Shown piece by piece: positions 23,511-33,495 of a stretch of 64,000 nt of DNA. The stretch lies in the NCBI GenBank assembly GCA_012845835.1, contig JABAKD010000006.1, positions 9,978,692 through 10,042,691 on the forward strand, given 5' to 3'. The position numbers and the translations under genes are program-made. The notes beneath the pieces are model-generated. The model searched no databases. It worked only from the letters and a program-made list of their open reading frames with translations, and was not told the origin of the DNA. Numbering within the stretch: position 1 is the stretch's first letter; every line of letters starts with the position of its first letter. This DNA is from Undaria pinnatifida (taxonomy: Eukaryota; Sar; Phaeophyceae; Laminariales; Alariaceae).

Positions 23511-23888
23511 CCCTCTTTTTACTCACCGATTATACGACTTACCCCAGGATATACATGATAAACTGATGTATTATTTCCAAAACCGTCACATTTATCCCCT
23601 CAAAATAATGTATAGTTTCCAGGCACATATTGAGCTGGCCCCCCCGCCGCCCCCCCCCCCCCCGCCTCAACCCCCCCCCCCCGCCTCAACCCCCCCCCCC
23701 CCGCTTCAACCCCCCCCCCCGCCCCCAATAATAAACTGGTGCCAAAACCGTCAGATTTATCCCCTCGAAAGGATTTATAGCTTACATGTACAAATTGCCC
23801 CCTTCCCCCCCCCCCCCCTCCTCCAAACCCGCTCGCTTTCGATCAAAACCAGGCCCCCACGTCCTTCAAAACTCCGCCCCACCCCCCT
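23511..23888 (+). repeat. G-units with long C-runs
   Basis: Two G units nearly identical to 7.1-7.47 kb. They are separated by repeated 'cccccccccgcctcaac' motifs at about 23650-23720, where a C-run plus 'gcctcaac' is reiterated three times. Confidence 0.8.
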
Positions 23889-24189
23889 CACCGGTTTTTC
23901 GACTTACAAGGTTCACTTGATGAAAGGATACATTTCCCTTCACAGCTGTCAGATTTTGTCCCCCTCAGAAACGGGTTTTATAGTTTCCGCGAACAGACTG
24001 ACTAACATCACCCTGTTGACCCTGATAGCTACACTGTAGTTGTAAGGGGGGTCGCCGACCTATATCCTTAATGAGGACACACTACTCGTAATGCGCGCGA
24101 TCGGAGTATCACACACAGCTTGCAAATATGAGTTTCGACGAAATCTTCGATCTCACAGCTGGAGTGTATTTTCATTCTTTATAATATAT
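23889..24189 (+). repeat. A-repeat copy 9
   Basis: Nearly identical to copy 2. It closes the second T-G-G-A block. Confidence 0.9.
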
Positions 24190-24511
24190 ACGGTGAAATG
24201 AGCCTCTGCCCCTGCTCACCCACATGTTTGGCATTTACCCAGGAACAATTGAATATAGCCTTCAGCAGTGATCGGGCGACAGGAACATCTGGGTTGTGAA
24301 ATTTGTGGTGGTGAGATGGCACGGTGTAAACGACAACCTCTCTTTCACTTAGAGGGGCCAGTAACACAATGAATCTTTCCCAGCTGAGCGACAAGCGCAT
24401 CAACCGGTTGCCGAAAATATCATAGGCAAAAACTAGCGAAATTTGTGAACTCCCGGTCCATTCATGAAAAAATTCCCAGACGAATATAAAATCTAAGGTA
24501 CAAGGAGACAT
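24179..24511 (-). CDS. Hypothetical ORF, 110 codons
   Basis: Begins with ATG at 24511 and reads as a mixed, hydrophobic-to-charged protein without low complexity (early FVWEFFHEWTG; later VARSLLKAIFNCSW). Its last codons run into the AT-rich end of A-repeat copy 9, so the natural C-terminus may have been replaced by the repeat. I recognise no domain and see no splice partners. It may be a truncated gene or a chance frame. Confidence 0.25.
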   Translation of the reverse strand: MSPCTLDFIFVWEFFHEWTGSSQISLVFAYDIFGNRLMRLSLSWERFIVLLAPLSEREVVVYTVPSHHHKFHNPDVPVARSLLKAIFNCSWVNAKHVGEQGQRLISPYIL

Positions 24512-24978
24512 AGGAATAGACAGCGGTGGCGACGAAAAGTCTAGTGTAGGGCACCCTGTATAACGTAATAACTCTAGCCGAACACCAGCATATCGGCTTC
24601 TTGTGAAAAGGTCGTTCTTATTCTACAACGGCTCAGTCATTGATTTGTGGATCACCTACTGCACCACTCTATCACCCAAATAAACGCGATTGGGACCATG
24701 GAATCCAAGATGTCGTCTTTGGAATAAGAGGAACTCGAGCATTTGACGCGCGGTACGGTCGGAGTTCCCGCCGTCGGAATTCCGAAAAACAAATCCCAGT
24801 CGAGCTTTGTGGTCGGGAATTTCGCCGAAAGCAGTGTATATCTGTGCGCTGCGTGCGTTGTTTCGTCACGCGTGCTAGTGGGTGAATAGGTCGCCATGAA
24901 GGACATAGCTCGGACATCCCTCCTCGCGAGGACAGCTACTCCGCAGGGTCAACAGGACGCATTTAACGAAAAAAAAAT
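24512..24978. other. Low-copy paralogous segment
   Basis: About 24.62-24.68 kb resembles 4.54-4.59 kb, and 24.77-24.96 kb resembles 10.33-10.56 kb. Opposing 81- to 84-codon frames overlap here with no domain. Confidence 0.35.
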
Positions 24979-25240
24979 ACACTCCAGCTGTACATCGAAG
25001 ACTAAGACTTCGTCGAAGCTCATATATGAAAGCTGTGTGTGATACTTCAATCGCGCTTGTTACCAGGGGTATGTGTCTGGACAGGGATATAGGTCGGCGG
25101 CTCCCTTTAGAGCTGCAGTATAGCTTCTTCTCGGGACAACACAAGGCGTTATTGGTCAATCCACACGCGCAAACTACAAAGCCTTTTTTAGAGGGGGGGT
25201 AAAACATGACGGCTGTTAAACACACCAGTTTATTCGTATG
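24979..25240 (-). repeat. A-repeat copy 10, inverted and diverged
   Basis: Reverse-complement landmarks: tacactccagctgtacatcg, 'tgtgtgatacttcaatcgcg', 'aggtcggcggctcccttt', 'acatgacggctgttaaac'. Confidence 0.75.
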
Positions 25241-26669
25241 CCCAGCAGAGTATTATGATCGGTGACGTGAGCGTGGCGGGTAAAGGGGGTGAAGGTTACG
25301 TAAATGCAAAGGAGTTTACTGCATGCGTATGCTACAGGAGTAGGTGATCATGGGAGCGCTCGGGAAGGGGGGTGAGGGGGGGGGGGGGCGTAATTGTATA
25401 TATTGAAGACCATACAATTCTAGTATTAGGTAGCTCTATCGACAATCTTCATACCTCGCCGAAAGATTATTTGGAAATCAAAGCGAAGTGCGCGTAAACA
25501 CAAAATCCCATGACCTAGGTGTGTGCAAAAACATTAACCGCCCACTCGTAGTTTCCAGGGCCTAGAGGGAATCTCGTTCGTCGTAATAACAAAATCAAGG
25601 GACGTTACAGTATCTAACGAGCGATGCACCTACAACAATAATAAGACATTCCAACGGGTGACGAGGGATTATTACGTTTTTCGGCTGTGGCGTATCCAGC
25701 TACAGCCCGAGCTAGTTGATCGGACTCTCGCTGTTTAGTTGGCCATAAACCATATCCACGGTATGGGAGGTACCCTCCTTTACTGGTTTCCGCTACATGC
25801 CGAGTGAAGGCCTCTTCAAAAAGGGGCTACATCTCAACATAGGCATGTGCACGCACGAATTCCACTGAAAACGGAAAACATAGCACGTTGTTGAGTTGTC
25901 TAGAGTGGACGATACATCTAACCTAAAACCATGCATTTCAACGGGTGACGCGACATTACTGTCTTCTTGGTGGTGTTTCCGCGCGAAAAGCCTCACGCCA
26001 GTGACCCGACCGTCGCATCAGCAGAGAAGTAGTTTGCCATGGACCGAGGCCACCTTAGGCGGGATACACTCCTTTCTTGGTTTCCACTAGATTCCAAGTT
26101 GGGCCACGTCCCAACGGGTCTTAATGGCAGGAGTATATGCTACGTTAGGGCAAGAAGCGTAACAGTTACATGAAGGTGCACATCAAAAAACAGAAAATGT
26201 TACAGCGGCAGGCACTCGCGCGAGTGGCTGTCAACAGGTGGTGACAGGGATAAGTCGGGATATCCACCCGTACACACCTCCACCCTACCCGAGGGCATGA
26301 TGGGGCTCGTTTGTGTCGCCTTTGTGCTTTGAGGATACGACCGAAACCCTTCCCGCTTTTTGACTATATTAATTAAGGCGTTAGTTTTGAAGGCGTACCA
26401 GGGTGTCTATTCCATTGGAGTTGGATTTTGACACCTACAACACTGTTTACATATTTACGTGTGCCGAAAAATTGCAAGCTATACATCTTCGGGTTTTGCC
26501 CAGTGGATCGTGGTGCTAATATGCTCCAATAAGGGTCAACGAACTTCATGGTTGAGGAGGACATGCGCACCCCGTGGCTCGCGCTACGCGAAATCGGACA
26601 ATCGCACACATATCATGGTTTAGCGCGATGCAATTTTCGATTTTTTCAACACTAGAGAGCTTTAGGTAT
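25241..26669. other. Gene-free stretch with scattered M2-like ends
   Basis: A G-run lies at about 25376-25388. About 25.74-25.81 kb and 26.04-26.10 kb carry M2-end-like pieces ('gggaggtaccctcctt', 'aggccaccttaggcggg'). A lone palindromic core (ggcactcgcgcgagtggc) is at about 26212. No coding sequence is supported. Confidence 0.4.
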
Positions 26670-27135
26670 AGTCGACAAAGCCTAAGGCTACGGTATCAGT
26701 AGGGGGGATGTTACGACGGTGCTATGATATAGGGTACAGTATGTTAGACAAAGGCTACGGTATTAGTAGGTGAGATGTTAGGACGGTGTTATGATATGGG
26801 GTACAGTATGTTAGACCAAGGCTACGGTATTAGGAGGGGGGATGTTACGACGGTGCTATGATATAGGGTACAGTATGTTAAACCAAGGTTACGGTATTAG
26901 TAGGGGGGATGTGACGACGGTGCTATGATATAGGGTACAGTATGTTAGACCAAGGCTACGGTATTAGTAGGGAGGATGTTACGACGGTGCTATGATATAG
27001 GGTACAGTATGTTAGACCAAGGCTACGGTATTAGTAGGGGGGTGTTACGACGGTGCTGTGATATAGGGTACAGTATTTTAGACCAAGGCCACGGTATTAG
27101 TAGGGGGGATGTTACGACGGTGTTGTGATGATGTT
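26670..27135 (+). repeat. 67-bp minisatellite, about 7 units
   Basis: The motif 'ggtacagtatgtta' recurs at 66-67 bp spacing (starts near 26734, 26801, 26868, 26935, 27002, 27068). Each unit also holds 'ccaaggctacggtattag', 'taggggggatgttacgac' and 'ggtgctatgatataggg'. There are no unique spacers, so it is not a CRISPR-type array. The unit opening is the M2 terminal sequence. Confidence 0.95.
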
Positions 27136-27284
27136 CGTATGTTGTAATGATGGTGGTATGGTGATGTTACGTCATACCCCCATTTTCCCTACCGGATCTA
27201 ATCGACTACTACCGTACTAGTACCAGTGGCTCTGTACGTCACGGACAATAACACGCTCTGAGGCAACTTGTTTGACCCCGCGTT

Positions 27285-27434
27285 GCCGCCCTTTACATTA
27301 TGGATTCCACGTCGCAAAATGAAAAAAGCACCAAAACTTGAGACTGCAACGGAACTGGGGGGTCACTCGTGCGAGTGGTCTCCAGTTACTGAAAAAGGAG
27401 GTCCCTGACGGGACCCCCCTACTGTAGCCTTGGT
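27285..27434 (+). repeat. M2 MITE-like element, right half
   Basis: Carries the palindrome ggtcactcgtgcgagtggtc and ends 'ccccctactgtagccttgg', the inverted M2 end. No separate left end is seen; the adjacent minisatellite carries the left-end motif instead. Confidence 0.7.
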
Positions 27435-27679
27435 CGAAAGGCCTATGTCTTCCTCTCGTACGGCACATATATGGCGGCAGGGCACGTGATCATAACGGAA
27501 AACCGTAAGCAAATGATTGATTTCATACGCGTACAAATTCAATCATTTGATCGGCTGCAGTATTGATTGTACTCTACCTAACCTGCTGCCGTGGTACTGT
27601 ACCTACGGCAGAAAAACCTTGAGCTTCAAGGGTCCAGTCTGAGGGAATGGAAAAACCGGGATGTTCTTATGGCTCGCCC

Positions 27680-28441
27680 GTGTAGGTACTGCTGGTGTAG
27701 CCCTCCCCTACTCGAATAGACGATCAATGCTGGAGATTTTTCGAGCCCTCGGCAAAACGTTCAAACGTTGCAGGTGCCACTGATTTAATCTTGCTTACGC
27801 TGGGAACTGACCCTGCGAATAGTTAGTTTTTAATCGATGATCCCGGCAACGATGGTGCGATAGTCGACGGATAAAAACAACACCGCAAAGGGGCGGCACG
27901 GAATGGGATAGAGCAAAACGCCGCATGGAGCTTGACCATTTTTCGACGACACAAGTGCCTCGATTCCACACCAGCAAGAGCGCATAACGTTCGATTTCGG
28001 CATCGTTTCCTTCCTAATCAATAGTAAAGCGACGCATCCGGTACTCCTCTTGCAGACATCCTACATATTACCCGTTGTGCTAACATTTCACCGTATTGTG
28101 TGCTTCTCACGGCTGATGGCGGGCGCATTCCTATAGGTTGGTGCTACTCGCACCTCGCACATACCAAATATTGATTTTCTAATGATTGCCTGCTGATAAT
28201 GGACGACGAGTCTGAGTGAAATGTGGACTGGACTACAAGGATAGGTTCTGTTCCAAAAAATGAATTTCGCGTTAAAGATAAAGTTTGAAATTACGACACA
28301 TCCTTTGCGTGATGACATTTTTGGATCAATGTCTTCTAACGTCCTTCGTGTCTTTCAAACCGGTTACTTGTTCAGGTGCCGGTTATCGTTGGAAACGCCA
28401 CGGACAACGCCGTCTGCTCAAGGTAAACCTGAGGCCAACCC
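27680..28441 (+). promoter_or_regulatory. Conserved upstream region of the LNR gene
   Basis: This roughly 760-bp region is recognisably conserved with 15.17-15.95 kb (upstream of the exon-1 pseudogene) and, at its start, with 63.70-64.00 kb. Shared landmarks include 'gttgcaggtgccactgat', 'gaccctgcgaatag', 'cggcatcgttt' and 'ctgctgata'. It presumably holds the promoter and 5' UTR. No TATA box or known regulatory motif is defensible. Confidence 0.5.
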
Positions 28442-31400
28442 ATGAAGCTCAACGTCCACCATTTCTTCGGCCTCACAGCTCTCAGTTCTGCAGGAATATT
28501 TTTTTCGTCCGGAAACATCATCGCCACCAGCAGCGCCGATGTTTCCTCGAGGACCTTGAGTGATTCATCATCTATTGGTTGTGTGACCGAATACATCGCC
28601 GACGGCTACTGCGACCAGTTCAACAACAACGAGAATTGCGGTGGTAAGCTGGTGTGGTTTGGTAATGAATCGATTGCGCAGCATCACACAGATACCTGGA
28701 ACGGCATCCCTTCCCCTCTCCCGCTCATCTGTTATTGGCCATTGAGGCTTGGGGAGGCGCATGCATGCGGCGGTGAAGGTGGCCGTGCATGACCCCTGCC
28801 CTTCCATCTGGTTGCCTTGTTCATGGAATTGATAACTTATTCCGTACAGGTGCGATCGCCAAACGCATTATGTTCCTCCATACCGATCGCGAGAACTCTC
28901 GACCCAAGTGTAATTTCAAAGGGATACTGGTCGTAATTTACCTATGTCTTCGTACGTGAAGATAACACACACCGTCGATCTCGGTGCTATGCCCTTCTTA
29001 CTGTATTATGGTCTTCGGCGTTGGAAACCCTTTTTTCCTAGACTTTTGTTTCGGCATTTGGTGTTCTTGATAACTCTTCGATTTATATGTTAATTCGCAC
29101 ATGACGGTTTACCCCCGGCGACATCGGGCGTACAAACCGCTTAGTCACAGGCTTACAAACGTCTTTACTGTGTATGTAGCTTTGATTCCACGTCATATGC
29201 ACACGCAAAGGGAGTTCGTCACTGGTGGTGCAATAGTTTGCCTCGTGGGTTGGCTATACACACCGAGCACGCAGACCGTCGTACCGTGTATAAAGTGATA
29301 AGTCCTACGCTTTGAGACTCGTTTTTGTCTGTGCAGTAATCCTCTTTGCACACGTCCAATATCGCGCCTTTAGCCACAGGCCGGGGGACAGGCGCGGGGG
29401 TGTACTTGCGCGCGACGACTCAAGGTGTTGTTGACACTGGCTTGAAATAGATTGACATCGGCAAAATGGCCTATTTCTGGCTCTCCTTGCAGTATTTGAG
29501 CTGCCCGATAAAAAAAACACCCTGAAAACAACTCAAGGGGACAACAAGTTCCACAAGTATTGCAGTGAAGATTGTGTGGGACGCGTCCTTTCCCAAAATC
29601 AATATCTAGGGATTAAACCGACATATCAGCTTCTTATCGGGTCGTCCGCGTAGTACAAAGTTTCTTCGGCAGGCGCTTATCAGAGGGCCAACATTTAAAC
29701 GCTGCCGACTTCCGCGGAGCCAGGGCGTATATTGTTTGCCGTTCGTACTTCATACGACACTGCTCAACTGTCTTTTTGTTGATGTCCGTGTCACCCACTT
29801 TTCGTACTTGCATCACATTGCAAGTTGTCACATGGTGCCAAATTTTAGCGTTTTTGTCTCCATTCACTCACTCTGCACATCACATTCCCTGTGCTCATAT
29901 CACGTTTGCGATTTGTATATCCCATCTGCCCACCATCTCAGGGTCCGACGGTGGCGATTGCTGCGAGTGCACCTGCGTCAGCACCGAGTCATACCAGTGC
30001 GGCGCCGGCTACCGTGGCGGGTATTCGTGCATCGACCCTAGTGTTCAACGCGTTGGCCACGAAGAAGGAGATCATCCCGACCGGTCTAGAACGCATTCGA
30101 TTTGTCTAACAGAGTACATGCTCGACCTCTGTTAGGTTTCGACGGTGGTGATTGCTGTGAATGCACTTCCGTTAGTAGCGATTTGTTCATCTGGGGTGAG
30201 GACTCGACGTATCACCGTGGATTTGCCTGCCTTGATCCGAGCGCCCCGTGTCACAACCACGACGGCTTCGACACCGAAGAAGACAATTCCACACTTTTTG
30301 ATGACGACGACACACCGGACAGCGGTTTTCACTCCTTGTGCCTTGACGCAGTCAGCGGAAATGGGAACTGTGACGCGGACAACAATGTGGACGAATGCGG
30401 TGGGTGAAACAACATCAGCAGGAGACGGTGGGTTACAGCATCGAAAAACACCAAACACACGCGATATATCTGAAGAATGCATTGTTTATTGGCACGTACA
30501 CGTCATCTAAGACTTCTTCTACGCACCCCGGACGTTCTACAACTTGTCACCACCTTGCAGACTAGCCACTGTAACTTCTGTGAACACTTAAATATGGGAT
30601 TTCCGTGTTGTTTCGCCGCGTTGGTGCATTTCTCGCCACCTAGCCATTTGGATCAACATAATTTGTATTTTTGTGTTGGTCCATATTCCGCTACGCACAG
30701 CATGAGGCCTTCGATAATCAAATCTCGTGTATCGCCTCGTGTTATTGTTCCCAGGCTACGACGGTGGGGATTGTTGTGAGTTCGACTGTGTGAGCACCGG
30801 CGAGTTCACCTGCGGTGGCAACAGAAACTACGATTGCATAGACTCAAGCTCGTCATGCGTTGGTGGCTATGTCCTGGCCGGGACAATGACGACCATTGGC
30901 GTGTCAGCCAACGCCTTCGACACACGTTCCGGCGGAGCCAGTGGTGATGATAGCTGCGGAGAAGACGGATGTTCACCTTACCGATCAATTGACGGCATTA
31001 TCCACGACATCGCATCTGGGTGGTCCTGCGAACAAGGTTTTGTCTCTGACGGACAACCATGTCAGATCGACTTCGTGTTCGACGACCCTCAAGATATCAT
31101 GGAAGTACAGGTGGCCTTCTGGAAGGGGGAAGAACGCTCTCGCACGCTAGAGGTGAGCCGAACGCATCATGCATTTTTGGCTGTTGGAGAATTGTATATC
31201 GCACGGCAAACACAAAGATACGTCTTGTCGACATGTCCTGCGTCCTACAACAGACATACCGTATGTGATTGTCCGTCGACAAGAGCAAACACTGTGTTGG
31301 AATACAAGAAAGCGATGACCGACACCTACTTCGTACGTTTACTGTGGGACGTCGAGCCGCGTACTTATAAACTCTTCATGCGACAAGTTTAGCTCGGGCA

Positions 31401-33495
31401 GCGTGACTAACCTCGCTCCCCAACTAGACGACCAGAGCTGCTACACACAAAGCTCGCTCCCGCCGTTTAGACAAGCTTGTCGGAGATGATTTGCCCTGCT
31501 AGGCCTGAACCCTTCCGAGGACTTGGCTCTTTACTAGCGGCGGCCAGCTGATGTGGTTGAAACAAAAGAGGTTAAGATCATTGCGGGCGATATGAAGGAC
31601 AAATTGTTTCGCCATGGGTGAACGCGGCGTTTGGCAGCGCGATCATTCTGGAATGTAATTCGTATCCCTTCTTTAGGATATATGGAGTGATTTCAGGTAA
31701 TACACGGTGCAATTCGGGGCTTGTCGCTGGCGTAGAAAATAGTTCCGGTGTCCACTCGAGCATCTACTCTTTAGATCTTGAAATTGTTTCGACCGGGAGT
31801 CTTTGGACTTCTCGATCTTTGTCTAAATCTGATAAAATGTTTCTTTGGCGAGGCAGCCGTCGGATCAGTCAGAAATATTCAAAGGTGTTGACCCCTAGCG
31901 CAGGAAGCTGCACACTCCCTCCTCCCGGCGCAAGCCGATCGCCGCTGAAGAAAGCCACACCGAACACGCCCTGACGACCCGCGCGGCCCTTCCATCCCAC
32001 AATCATTCCTTTCTTCCTGCTCCCCCCTTGTTGCGATCCCCTCTTTAAATCAAAGGACCTAGCATGTCACAATATATATTTCTTGATTATTGTGTAGAGA
32101 TACTACATTTCCCATGCTCCTCTTCATGCTCGTTTCTAGAAATACTGCACCGCACGCGGACACTAATGAAAGACCAAGGCTACGGTAGGTAGAAGACGTG
32201 TTGTTGTGGCGCTAACGGTTGCTGCCCAATATCTTTCCATTGATGATAATATTTTTACTTTTGGACTCGCGGTCTGTACCATCTCTATGAGCGGTCCAGT
32301 TTTGTTCCGCCAGCAGTTCACGGTGTAGTCTTTGCTTAGCGAGCTACAGAGAACTGGGGTATCCCGCCTAGGGCATCCACGGTCAAGAACAGTCTCGGTT
32401 AATATTTCAAGCGCTCGGACAGGGTGGCACCGATTAGGTCAGACCGGACTCAACAACGTTTTACGTAACGGTTGCGGTATTTCCCGACACTCAACGGTCG
32501 TCGGTGCGCAACGGACGTCCCGTCCACCACCACGTGATTTCCGTCGACTTGCCACCGAGCACATGCTCCTTGCGTCCTTGCCCCCCGCGTTCCAGCTCAA
32601 CGCATGTGAGCATCGGTTCCAACCGCGCATTTCCAGGATTTTCGAGGTATGTCAGAACCATGGCGGCCGCAAAATTTGACGTAGAGCGGTTAACCTGTGG
32701 TATCTGCCCACAGCAGACACTGAGGTGTGGCCCGTACGCCTGCTTAATTTAGTTGATGACTTGCCGTGCCGCCTTATTGCCTGGGTGACCTTGTTCACGT
32801 CGCAAGGGTGAGTAAAAACCCTTTTTTGGTGTGCGTCTCTCAGTTTCACCTGGCATGTTGAATTATCGTCATCGTAGGATAGACCTTATCATTCCTGTAA
32901 GAGGTCGTGAGATAGTTTTCTTCTATTTGCAGTCTACACGTTCATGCGTGGTTATGATGTGTACCATCTCTGTCAAACTGATGTCCGTGGCCACATAGCT
33001 CATGTCTCTATAGCACGAAAAAAAACATGAAGCGCTGGATGTGCCGACTGGGCGAAGGCAACGGATTGACTTGGGGACAGCACAACAATAACCGAACACT
33101 ACAATTCTTCAAAGGTTTCTAGGCGGATGTTGGGGCTGCACAGCTGTGGTGCTGAGTTGGCGCCTTTTGTAGGGGAGGTGGACCATTCACACCGGACAAA
33201 GGCCGCAAAATTCACCAAGTACTTTGTGTAATGGCGATACAATATCCTCATTGTTTTGAGCAATAGCTCGTTGAAACTCCTCTGTCTCCGCGCAAAACTG
33301 GGTCTCCTCTTCGTCATCTTGTGGATATGCCCTGTTTGCCGTACTCAGGTAGCGATCAACGGTGAGGTCATCGGCGATTTTGATTCGTACCCTGGATCTA
33401 CGTTCCACGCACTTGGTATCCGGGGAGTGGGCGTAAACACTTTTTCACTCAAGCACGGTGACGTCGACGACGCCGGCGGGATTAGCCTCATGGAG
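28442..33495 (+). CDS. Secreted-type LNR (Notch-like) and discoidin-like protein gene, 5 candidate exons
   Basis: Candidate exons are 28442-28643, 29942-30134, 30136-30402, 30756-31152 and 33349-33495. Exon 1 starts at ATG, encodes a hydrophobic N-terminus (likely signal peptide, residues 1-23) and half of an LNR: YIADGYCD, NNN, ENCG. Its donor is gtaagc, phase 1. Exon 4 completes an LNR (YDGGDCCEFDC), then a Cys-rich linker and the first half of a discoidin (F5/8 C)-like domain (WSCEQG, QIDFVFDDPQDI, RTLE). Exon 5 supplies the second half (AINGEVIGDF ... ISLMEV) through a phase-0 junction, gag/gtgagc to ctcag/gta. Exons 1-4-5 join in frame. Exons 2 and 3 would not, as currently read. LNR modules bind calcium and occur in extracellular proteins. 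The last exon and stop are uncertain: reading past the gtaggt donor ends at a TAG at 33640. Confidence 0.7.
28644..29941 (+). other. LNR gene intron 1
   Basis: Runs from donor gtaagc to acceptor 'catctcag'. About 1.3 kb with no embedded gene or recognised repeat. The start of this intron is conserved in the 16.15-16.35 kb pseudogene copy. Confidence 0.6.
29942..30134 (+). pseudogene. LNR exon 2, truncated by internal deletion (or short-isoform terminal exon)
   Basis: After acceptor 'ccaccatctcag' at 29941 the phase-1 frame gives SDGGDCCECTCVST and CIDPS. It then begins another LNR (CLTEYMLD) but meets TAG at 30132-30134. In exon 3 the matching position continues to CD..NN...CGG and a donor. 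Here 'atgctcgac' abuts a splice-acceptor-like 'ctctgttag' that leads straight into exon 3. The rest of exon 2 and the following intron appear deleted. If used, it would end a secreted product of about 131 aa. Confidence 0.6.
30136..30402 (+). CDS. LNR exon 3 with displaced splice donor
   Basis: Acceptor 'ctctgttag' ends at 30135. The frame reads FDGGDCCECTSV, CLDPSAPC, an acidic stretch, then CLDAVSGNGNCDADNN and ECGG. The expected phase-1 donor after 'tgcggtg' is preceded by one extra G (tgcggtg/ggtgaaac). The first GT is therefore one base late, and splicing there to exon 4 shifts the frame. Both flanks are phase 1, so the exon can be skipped or inserted without changing the rest of the protein. 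Confidence 0.6.
31153..33348 (+). other. LNR gene intron 4
   Basis: From gtgagc to 'gtactcag', about 2.2 kb. It contains an M2-end-like piece at about 32174 (gaccaaggctacggtagg) and a GC-richer patch at 32.33-32.68 kb with open frames on both strands but no domain. A frame at 31618-31974 also lacks recognisable content. Confidence 0.55.

Noticed and set aside
22334-24039. Proline-rich plus-strand and glycine-rich minus-strand proteins (also at 6.4-7.2 and 19.2-19.6 kb)
   Set aside because: They consist of C- or G-homopolymer codons within tandem T/G units, and frames change with run length.
26670-27135. Evenly spaced repeats resembling a CRISPR array
   Set aside because: The 67-bp units are contiguous, with no unique spacers, in a eukaryotic context. 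It is a minisatellite.
32332-32679. 115-codon ORF in LNR intron 4
   Set aside because: GC-rich patch open on both strands, no recognisable motif, inside a well-supported intron.
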